From: Crocinitomicaceae bacterium
GTDB taxonomy: Bacteria > Bacteroidota > Bacteroidia > Flavobacteriales_D > Crocinitomicaceae
Direction: 5' to 3'
DNA: 5,271 nt
Assembly (NCBI GenBank): GCA_011522905.1
Contig: WTIB01000076.1
Location: 1-5,271, forward strand
Shown here: one piece after another, positions 1 to 5,271 of the stretch
How the letters are laid out: each line of letters opens with the position of its first letter
Numbering within the stretch: the stretch's first letter is position 1
The notes under the pieces: generated by a model
Told to the model about the DNA's origin: nothing
What the model saw: the letters and a program-made list of their open reading frames with translations, nothing else
Databases searched by the model: none
Made by a program: the position numbers and the translations under genes

Positions 1-369
1 ATTCAGTTTATCATATTTATACCCATCACTTTCACTAATATTGTAATGTTTCATTAGATCAAATTTCTCAACAATTAAGTCTTTAATTTGGGCAGATTGT
101 AAAATTTGAACAAGCTGTTCTGCTTGCTCTTCCTCCCCAAAATCCATAGAAGAAGCTTTCGTATTTCTTTGTTCAGAAAAAGATACTGAACTAGACGCTG
201 CAGGAAATATGATAGCTGTCGATAGGTATAAAGGTGTAATCAGGTAAGAAAGACCAAAAGCAAGTGCACTAGCAACAAATGAAAAAGACAAAATTATTTT
301 TCTTTTACGAAATAAAAATGTCAATAAACGCTCCCTTTCTTTATTTAAGTTTAGATCAGTTTGTTCCAT
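1..369 (-). CDS. Wzz-like polysaccharide chain-length determinant protein, N-terminal part (runs off the left edge)
   Basis: This open frame starts with ATG at 369-367 and continues without a stop to base 1, giving 123 residues of a longer protein. The N-terminus is a charged cytoplasmic stretch with an RKRK motif (about residues 22-25). One membrane segment follows at about 26-45, then the periplasmic start PLYLSTAIIFPAA, which is the classic Wzz N-terminal pattern. Further on, the stretch MDFGEEEQAEQLVQILQS and the following IVEKFDLMKHYNI are typical of Bacteroidota Wzz/GumC-like proteins. Family members are inner-membrane co-polymerases that set the length of O-antigen, capsule or exopolysaccharide chains. 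The second membrane helix, and any C-terminal tyrosine-kinase domain, would lie outside the window, so I cannot tell a plain Wzz from a kinase fusion. It lies 64 bp downstream of the Wzx-like flippase on the same strand, which supports the role. No Shine-Dalgarno is visible; the leader is A/T-rich. Confidence 0.88.
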   Translation of the reverse strand, partial: MEQTDLNLNKERERLLTFLFRKRKIILSFSFVASALAFGLSYLITPLYLSTAIIFPAASSSVSFSEQRNTKASSMDFGEEEQAEQLVQILQSAQIKDLIVEKFDLMKHYNISESDGYKYDKLN

Positions 370-402
370 TATATTTTTTTCAGGTTACGAAAATAGGACT
401 TA

Positions 403-426
403 TAAATACAATTAAAACTGTATTTA
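403..426. repeat. Perfect 8-bp inverted repeat between the flippase and wzz-like genes
   Basis: TAAATACA (403-410) and TGTATTTA (419-426) are exact reverse complements separated by an 8-base spacer. The repeat sits in the 64-bp gap between the flippase stop and the wzz-like start. The stem has only one G:C pair, and no T-tract follows it in the minus-strand direction, so it is a poor intrinsic terminator. It could be a weak mRNA hairpin, a palindromic protein-binding site or chance in AT-rich DNA. Confidence 0.4.
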
Positions 427-433
427 CGATAAA

Positions 434-1873
434 TTATTTGATTTGACTTGAAGAGAAATAAAGTTTCTTCATGGATTTAAGATCAATTAAAGACATAGAA
501 AAAGTCAATATGAAACCAACAAACATTTGGAACCAGATTAAATATGAACTGTTTTGAAGGTAATGACTTACGAGAAAAAGGCCTCCTATTAAAACAAGAA
601 ACTTTATAGCGCCAAGTATTTTAATCGGGATTTTAAAATTCACAACACAATAACTGAATTGAAGGATTGCGGTTGCCAGCTGTGTGAAAAATGTTGCAAT
701 AGCAGCACCGAGAGCACCGTGACTAGGAATCAATATTAAATTAATACGAATATTTGTAATGATTCCACCAAGAGAAATAATATTTAACGCTTTTAAATTT
801 CCATTGGCAGTCAATAATGTCCCGAAGATAAAATTCATACAGATAGGAAAAAACCCAAGCATTAAAAATTGAAAAGGGCCAATGGCTTCATTAAAATCTG
901 TATAAATCAGCCCAAGTATATATGCGGAGTTGTAACACGTTACAAATATGATAATGATTACACCACTAAGAAGAAGATTTGCCGAAGTTTTTACGAGATC
1001 AAGAACTGCGGGTATAGATTCCTTGAGCTGTTTGGAGAATAACGGGAATAATAACCCGGCAAATATCATCCCAAACATATAAAATGCATCTAGAAGGCGG
1101 AAACCTTGGGCATAAATTCCAGATTCATAAGCACCATTATGGTGTATTCTTTCTAACATCACCCCATCTACTCTTGTATACAATAACATTAAAACAATTA
1201 ATAAAGCATATGGCCAACTTTTTTTAATGAGATTAATGCTAAAGGAAGGGTCCCAAGAAAAATATGGACGACGAAGATGTTTAATTAAAAGTATAAACCC
1301 AATACATAGTGTAGCAGCGTAACAAAAGGTTTGAATCCAAATAAACCATTCAATTTTAAATGTAGTCGGGGCCCAAGGAGAAAATAACATAACACCTCCT
1401 ATTAGGATTAACAAGGCGCGATCTAAAACTGAAATGAAGGCGTCTGTTTTAAAGAAGTGAAATCCAGCAAAATGACTTCTGAAATAGGCAATAGTTAATA
1501 TTAAAAATTGATTTAAAATAAGAAAAGAAAGAAGAAACATGGGGCGGCCTGAATAACCCAAGAAGTAGGCAAGGCTAAAGGTGAAAACACTGTAAATACT
1601 GAACAGAACAATCCGAAAAGTAAATACTCTACCAAAGTATTTCTTTATTTCAACTGGATTTTGCGCAAGATTCTTTGTGGTATAATTATTAATTCCAAAA
1701 TCCAATAAAATGTTGAATAGCACAGATAAGTTGAGTAGCGAGAAATACAAACCATAATTTTCAGGGCCCACCCTGTTTTGAACAGTAGCATCAATTCCAA
1801 ATAAGGCAATAGGTTTGATAAGTAGATTCAAAAGAATCATCAACACCAAATTTGAAAAGAAAATTCTCTGCAT
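434..1873 (-). CDS. Wzx-like oligosaccharide flippase (MOP/polysaccharide biosynthesis superfamily)
   Basis: A 479-residue, very hydrophobic protein with about 14 predicted membrane helices (roughly 5-27, 42-62, 85-107, 111-131, 150-166, 176-198, 219-236, 261-283, 297-321, 335-355, 363-383, 387-410, 418-437, 444-463). This length and topology are usual for Wzx/RfbX-type flippases, which move undecaprenyl-linked repeat units across the inner membrane. Supporting segments are the N-terminal VGPENYGLYFSLLNLS followed by LLDFGINNYTTKNLA (residues 35-70), the central helix ending LLYTRVDGVMLE (about 230-241), and NLILIPSHGALGAAIATFFTQ (about 378-398), a pattern repeatedly seen in this family. The start is ATG at 1873-1871, one base after the response regulator's TAA, so translation is probably coupled. 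No Shine-Dalgarno is visible. The wzz-like gene downstream supports a surface-polysaccharide role. The substrate cannot be read from sequence. A teichoic/teichuronic-type exporter of the same superfamily is possible but less likely. Confidence 0.88.
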   Translation of the reverse strand: MQRIFFSNLVLMILLNLLIKPIALFGIDATVQNRVGPENYGLYFSLLNLSVLFNILLDFGINNYTTKNLAQNPVEIKKYFGRVFTFRIVLFSIYSVFTFSLAYFLGYSGRPMFLLSFLILNQFLILTIAYFRSHFAGFHFFKTDAFISVLDRALLILIGGVMLFSPWAPTTFKIEWFIWIQTFCYAATLCIGFILLIKHLRRPYFSWDPSFSINLIKKSWPYALLIVLMLLYTRVDGVMLERIHHNGAYESGIYAQGFRLLDAFYMFGMIFAGLLFPLFSKQLKESIPAVLDLVKTSANLLLSGVIIIIFVTCYNSAYILGLIYTDFNEAIGPFQFLMLGFFPICMNFIFGTLLTANGNLKALNIISLGGIITNIRINLILIPSHGALGAAIATFFTQLATAILQFSYCVVNFKIPIKILGAIKFLVLIGGLFLVSHYLQNSSYLIWFQMFVGFILTFSMSLIDLKSMKKLYFSSSQIK

Positions 1874-1874
1874 A

Positions 1875-2573
1875 TTATTGCTTTACGAGCAATTTGAATC
1901 CTATTCCATGCACGTTCATTATTTCTATATTCTCATCTTCTTTCAAAAGCTTTCTCAGCTTGGCAATATAGACATCCATACTTCTCCCATTAAAATAGTT
2001 GTCATCACCCCAAACGGCTCTTAAAGCTGCCTGCCGATCAAGCAGGTCATTTTGATTTTGAACCAATAATTTTAGCAACATATTCTCTTTTGTTGTCAGC
2101 TTTTTAGGACCTTCATTTAGGTGGAGAACACTCAGCTCAGGTTCATATTGAATTTTTCCAACGTGAATTTTTTCTTGTATATTTTTTTCATTAGATGCTG
2201 TTCGTTTTAGAATGGCATTTATTCTTGCCAAAAGCTCCTCCATTGAAAAAGGCTTGGTAATGTAGTCATCAGCACCGACACCAAATCCTTTAAGCTTATC
2301 TTCTTTCATCGATTTAGCCGACAAAAACAGGAATGGGATACTTTTATCTAAAAGACGGATTTCTGAACCAAGCGTAAGCCCGTCCATTTCAGGCATCATA
2401 ACATCAAGCACAAGAAGGTCGAACTTTTGTTTTGTGTTATTGAAAAGTTCATATGCTATTTTTCCATTCTTTGCCAATTCAACATGGAAGCCCTTTGCTT
2501 GGAGGTAGGAGATAAGCAGCTTTCCAAGGTTTTCGTCATCTTCAGCTAGTAATATATTTTTATTTTCTCTCAT
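1875..2573 (-). CDS. OmpR/PhoB-family DNA-binding response regulator (RprY-like)
   Basis: A full-length 232-residue regulator. The receiver domain (about 5-122) has the acidic pocket E11-D12-D13, the phospho-acceptor Asp57 in LLVLDVMMPEMDG, the switch residues Ser85 (FLSAK) and Tyr104 (ADDY), and Lys107 in ITKPFS. After a linker comes a winged-helix domain (about 135-230) with the transactivation-loop region VWGDDNYFNGRSMD, the recognition helix MDVYIAKLRKLLKED (199-213) and the terminal hairpin NVHGIGFKLLV. The stretch NGRSMDVYIAKLRKLLKED resembles Bacteroidota RprY-type regulators, but I do not assign that symbol because many paralogues exist. All catalytic residues are present, so it should be phosphorylated by the kinase encoded just upstream. 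Its ATG overlaps the kinase stop codon (ATGA, 2573-2570), and its own TAA is one base from the flippase start. Its target genes are not shown by sequence; the TTAAC repeat upstream of the kinase is a candidate site. Confidence 0.95.
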   Translation of the reverse strand: MRENKNILLAEDDENLGKLLISYLQAKGFHVELAKNGKIAYELFNNTKQKFDLLVLDVMMPEMDGLTLGSEIRLLDKSIPFLFLSAKSMKEDKLKGFGVGADDYITKPFSMEELLARINAILKRTASNEKNIQEKIHVGKIQYEPELSVLHLNEGPKKLTTKENMLLKLLVQNQNDLLDRQAALRAVWGDDNYFNGRSMDVYIAKLRKLLKEDENIEIMNVHGIGFKLLVKQ

Positions 2574-4195
2574 TGTTTATTCATTGTTATAACAAATGTT
2601 GTGCCCATACCATATTTGCTTTTTACTTTTATATTCCACTGGTAGCCCTCGCAGATACGCTGAACGTAATTTAAGCCCAAGCCGAAGCCCTTAACATTGT
2701 GAATATCACCTGTAGGTACACGATACAATTTATCAAATATTTTATCAATATGCTCTTTTTTAATTCCAATACCCGAATCAGAAATGCTTAGAACGATACT
2801 TTTTTGATTTTGTTTTATATCAACTTCAACCGAGGCTCTCCCTATGCTGTATTTAACGGCATTGTCAATAATATTTGAAAGAAGGTTTCTAAGATGAAGT
2901 CGTTCACAAAGTATGATTACAGGTTCTTCAGGTTTAGAAAGCAGAATGGAACAATTTTCTTTTCCCACTCGAAATAAGGTATTTTCTATTACTTTGTCAG
3001 CAACCTCTGACAGGTTTACTTCCTCTTTCCCCCATTGAATATTTTGCTTTTCAAGAGCAGCGCTTTCTAAGATGCTTTCCACCAGTATCTCAAGCCTTCT
3101 ATTTTCTTGTCGAATCATATCAATAAACGGCAAAACTGTGGAATTATCCTTACCATTATTTACATCTGAATCCTCCATAGCCTCGCAAGCCAGTGCAATA
3201 GTTGATATTGGTGTTTTAAATTCGTGGGTCATATTTGATATAAAGCCCGCCTTCAACTCAGAAAGGCGTCTTTGCTCGATAATGGTTTTAAACATAAAAA
3301 CAAAAGCAATGAGTACTAAGACAATAACTATTATTGATCCTGCAATTGATAAGGTCATTTCTTTTAAGATATATCGACCCCTTTGTGGAAATTGAATTTG
3401 TAAATATAAGGGCTCGCTAAAAGTATTATTTGGAAATAAACTGACCTTATGATTGGAATCAAAAGCCATGGACCCATCATAATTTTTTGTCTTTAGCGGG
3501 AAAGTGACAGGTTTTTGTTCACCTTGATAGATACAGAATTTATAATTTTTCGGCAAGTTTTCACTCTTTAATTCATAGGCAATAATAGAGTCGAGAAAGA
3601 TTAAATCAATTCTTTGCTGTGGTGTTTCAAGAATATTTTCTTTAAAAGCCTGTACCATCATTTCGTTAATAAACTTGGCTTTTTTAAAGATTTGTTGAGT
3701 AACTTTTTGATTAAGTTCTATTGATATTTGACCTGAATCAGCAGCCGCGGGAATAATTTTAGTTCCTCCTTGAAAAACATCTTTAATCTCTCTGTAGTCT
3801 TTGGCTAGTACCCTTTGTTCAGCGCTAAGTCCTCGAATAGAATCAAAGGCGCGACCCTGAATAACTAGGTACTCCTCTCTATGGCCTTTATTGAAAATAA
3901 CTGTATCAGTAATGGTTATGTTTTGAGTTGGAACTAAATTTTCAAATTCTGTCTTTAGTATTTCCTTATACTGGATACTAAAGTCGTCATTGACAATATT
4001 CATATATTTCCGATAATCCTCAGCTTTTTCGTGTCGAAAAGAAATCTTGTCTTGAAAATATTGAATTTTTTCATTTAATTCTTTAGACTTCTGATTGTAC
4101 GTGTAATGTAGCTGATATGACTGAACAATAATTAAGCTGACAATAGACAATGCCAAAAGCAGGACAGCTAAGCTTATTTTATTTTTTTTCAACAC
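2570..4195 (-). CDS. Membrane sensor histidine kinase (RprX-like), cognate to the downstream response regulator
   Basis: A 541-residue inner-membrane kinase. TM1 lies at about residues 7-29 (ending LIIVQSYQL, a pattern seen in RprX-like kinases) and TM2 at about 280-303. Between them is a periplasmic sensor region of about 250 residues that I do not recognise. No HAMP is evident: a short helix leads from TM2 straight into the HisKA domain, with the H-box FISNMTHEFKTP and phospho-acceptor His324. The HATPase domain is complete: N-box LLSNIIDNAVKYS (Asn441, Asn445), G1 SDSGIGI (473-478), F-box region IFDKLYR and G2 GFGLGLNYV (503-511). The start is GTG at 4195-4193. An in-frame stop lies at 4217-4219 with no ATG in between, and the first internal Met after the start is residue 65, which would remove TM1. 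TTG at codon 2 is the only close alternative. The stop overlaps the response regulator's start, so the two are a co-translated pair. The signal is unknown; an envelope or cell-surface state is a plausible guess. Confidence 0.95.
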   Translation of the reverse strand: MLKKNKISLAVLLLALSIVSLIIVQSYQLHYTYNQKSKELNEKIQYFQDKISFRHEKAEDYRKYMNIVNDDFSIQYKEILKTEFENLVPTQNITITDTVIFNKGHREEYLVIQGRAFDSIRGLSAEQRVLAKDYREIKDVFQGGTKIIPAAADSGQISIELNQKVTQQIFKKAKFINEMMVQAFKENILETPQQRIDLIFLDSIIAYELKSENLPKNYKFCIYQGEQKPVTFPLKTKNYDGSMAFDSNHKVSLFPNNTFSEPLYLQIQFPQRGRYILKEMTLSIAGSIIVIVLVLIAFVFMFKTIIEQRRLSELKAGFISNMTHEFKTPISTIALACEAMEDSDVNNGKDNSTVLPFIDMIRQENRRLEILVESILESAALEKQNIQWGKEEVNLSEVADKVIENTLFRVGKENCSILLSKPEEPVIILCERLHLRNLLSNIIDNAVKYSIGRASVEVDIKQNQKSIVLSISDSGIGIKKEHIDKIFDKLYRVPTGDIHNVKGFGLGLNYVQRICEGYQWNIKVKSKYGMGTTFVITMNKQ

Positions 4196-4238
4196 AATAA
4201 ACGAAGCTAAAGAAAATCAAGTCATTCGAGAAGAAAAG

Positions 4239-4253
4239 TTAACCATTTTTAAC
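4239..4253. promoter_or_regulatory. Candidate response-regulator operator: TTAAC-N5-TTAAC direct repeat
   Basis: TTAAC occurs at 4239-4243 and again at 4249-4253, exactly 10 bp apart start to start. On the kinase strand it reads GTTAA-N5-GTTAA. It is 44-58 bp upstream of the kinase GTG and about 90 bp upstream of the serS ATG. OmpR/PhoB-family regulators usually bind as tandem dimers to direct repeats one helical turn apart, which is this geometry, and such a regulator is encoded in the adjoining operon. The link to that regulator is inference. No convincing minus-strand -7/-33 promoter for the kinase could be placed beside it. Confidence 0.4.
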
Positions 4254-4317
4254 ATGATAAAAGATGATGTGTGTTTTTTAAAAAGTCAAAATCGAAGCTA
4301 TTCTTTTTGCAATTGCT

Positions 4318-4325
4318 TAATTTTG
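4318..4325 (+). promoter_or_regulatory. Candidate Bacteroidota -7 element for serS
   Basis: TAATTTTG matches the Bacteroidota sigma-ABfr -7 consensus TAnnTTTG exactly and ends 17 bases before the serS ATG, implying a short leader of roughly a dozen bases. No TTG is found at the expected -33 position about 19 bases further upstream, so the promoter is only half supported. Confidence 0.35.
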
Positions 4326-4342
4326 TTTCATAAACTATTAGT

Positions 4343-5271
4343 ATGATTGAAATTCAGCGGATAAAAGAAAATAAATCCGAAGTTATTGAAGGCTTAAATA
4401 AAAGGGGGATTCACTGTGAAAAGGAAATCGATAACATATTGGAGATTGATCAGGATTGGCGAAATGCCAAAACGGAGCTACAAGACGTGTCCACTAAGAT
4501 TAATGCGATTTCTAAAGATATAGGTAGGCTTTTTAGTACAGGAGATAAAGAGCAGGCTCAAGCCTTAAAAACTCAAAGTGTAGATTTAAAAAAACAAGAA
4601 GCATCTTTAAAGGCAAAGGTTGAGGATCTTCAATCTAAGCTATCAGGGGCTATAATGGCATTGCCTAATATTCCCCGCCCAGAAGTGCCGGCAGGTAAAG
4701 ATGAGAAAGACAATGAAATAGTTTTCGAGTCAGGTGAAAGCCCTAAGAGAGAAGATGTGATGTTGCCGCATTGGGATTTAGCAAATAAGTATAATCTAAT
4801 AGATTTTGAACTCGGTGTTAAGGTAACGGGCTCAGGGTTCCCATTTTACAGAGGTCAAGGCGCTAGACTGCAAAGAGCTTTAATTTCTTTCTTTTTAGAT
4901 GAAGCGAGTAAGGCGGGATATGAGGAGTTCAGTTCTCCCTTAATGGTCAATGAAGAAAGTGGGATTGGAACAGGGCAGCTTCCCGATAAAGAGGGAATGA
5001 TGTATCATGTGGGGACGGAAAACTTATATCTTATTCCCACCGCAGAGGTGCCACTGACAAATATGTATAGAAACACGATACTTCCGAATGCTGATTTTTC
5101 AATAAAAATCACAGGACATACACCATGTTTTAGAAGAGAAGCTGGGAGCTATGGTAAAGACGTAAGGGGCTTGAACAGATTACATCAGTTTGAAAAAGTT
5201 GAAATTGTACGCATTGAAACTCCAGATAATGCTGAATCGGCTTTACAAGAAATGATTGCCCACGTAAAAGG
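4343..5271 (+). CDS. serS: Seryl-tRNA synthetase, N-terminal part (runs off the right edge)
   Basis: The frame encodes 309 residues plus two bases of the next codon, of a protein usually about 420-430 residues long. The enzyme charges tRNA-Ser with serine in the cytoplasm using ATP. Residues 1 to about 105 form the N-terminal tRNA-binding arm: IKENKSEVIEGLNKRG, then a charged helical coiled coil (about 27-102). The class II catalytic core follows: LPNIPRPEVPAGKDEKDN, HWDLANKYNLIDFELGVKVTGSGFPFY, the motif 1 region with GARLQRALISFFLDEA, the IPTAEVPLTN segment carrying the serine-binding TxE (233-235), and motif 2 FRREAGSYGKDVRGLNRLHQFEKVEIV (Arg264, Glu266). Motif 3 lies beyond the edge. LNRLHQFEKVEIV is the form common in Bacteroidota. 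The start is ATG at 4343; an in-frame TAA at 4331-4333 excludes a longer protein. There is no Shine-Dalgarno. It is transcribed divergently from the kinase operon and is probably independent housekeeping. Confidence 0.97.
   Translation, partial: MIEIQRIKENKSEVIEGLNKRGIHCEKEIDNILEIDQDWRNAKTELQDVSTKINAISKDIGRLFSTGDKEQAQALKTQSVDLKKQEASLKAKVEDLQSKLSGAIMALPNIPRPEVPAGKDEKDNEIVFESGESPKREDVMLPHWDLANKYNLIDFELGVKVTGSGFPFYRGQGARLQRALISFFLDEASKAGYEEFSSPLMVNEESGIGTGQLPDKEGMMYHVGTENLYLIPTAEVPLTNMYRNTILPNADFSIKITGHTPCFRREAGSYGKDVRGLNRLHQFEKVEIVRIETPDNAESALQEMIAHVK

Noticed and set aside
388..395. Minus-strand TATTTTCG as a -7 box for the wzz-like gene
   Set aside because: It has one mismatch to the consensus, and the nearest upstream TTG is only 13 bases away, too close for a -33 element. 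Read-through from the flippase is the simpler explanation.
1815..2024. Plus-strand 69-codon open frame
   Set aside because: It lies antisense to the start of the flippase and the end of the response regulator, both well supported. Its translation has no recognisable domain and is the shadow of AT-rich coding DNA.
3072..3395. Plus-strand 107-codon open frame
   Set aside because: It is antisense to the H-box and TM2 region of the histidine kinase, whose motifs are intact. The product has no family signature.
4274..4284. T6A5 run (TTTTTT followed by AAAAA) in the divergent region, considered as a terminator or UP-like element
   Set aside because: No G/C stem is present and both flanking genes point away from it, so a terminator makes no sense. 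An A/T tract alone is not evidence of an UP element.
4202..4300. Octamer CGAAGCTA occurring twice (4202-4209 and 4293-4300), reading TAGCTTCG on the minus strand, one mismatch from TAnnTTTG
   Set aside because: Neither copy has a TTG at the -33 spacing, and the first would place the transcription start at the kinase start codon. Two copies of an octamer this far apart can arise by chance in AT-rich DNA.

Overview
The window is AT-rich chromosomal DNA that most likely comes from a member of the Bacteroidota. Four observations support this: the style of the proteins (an RprX/RprY-like two-component pair, a Bacteroidota-type Wzz protein and a Bacteroidota-type seryl-tRNA synthetase), the absence of Shine-Dalgarno sequences before the genes, A/T-rich leaders, and a TAnnTTTG-type -7 element before serS. 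I cannot name the genus.

Layout: four genes run leftward as one apparent operon, and one gene runs rightward from a 147-bp divergent intergenic region. In transcription order on the minus strand these are a membrane sensor histidine kinase (4195-2570, GTG start), an OmpR/PhoB-class response regulator (2573-1875, overlapping the kinase by ATGA), a Wzx-like polysaccharide flippase (1873-434, one base after the regulator's stop), and the N-terminal part of a Wzz-like chain-length determinant (369 to beyond the left edge). On the plus strand, serS (seryl-tRNA synthetase) begins at 4343 and leaves the window at the right edge after motif 2.

How they could work together: the kinase presumably senses an envelope signal through a periplasmic domain of about 250 residues and phosphorylates Asp57 of the regulator. 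The two downstream genes belong to lipid-linked surface-polysaccharide export (flipping of the repeat unit and control of chain length). Tight junctions tie the kinase, regulator and flippase together, so signalling and polysaccharide genes are probably co-transcribed. A perfect 10-bp-phased direct repeat, TTAAC-N5-TTAAC, upstream of the kinase has the geometry of an OmpR/PhoB-family operator and is the best candidate for autoregulation. serS is a housekeeping gene that shares only the intergenic region.

I see no RNA genes, CRISPR arrays, insertion sequences or phage remnants. Nothing here amounts to a new biological system. The points most worth a second look are the candidate operator, the coupling of a two-component system to a flippase/Wzz pair, and the unrecognised sensor domain.
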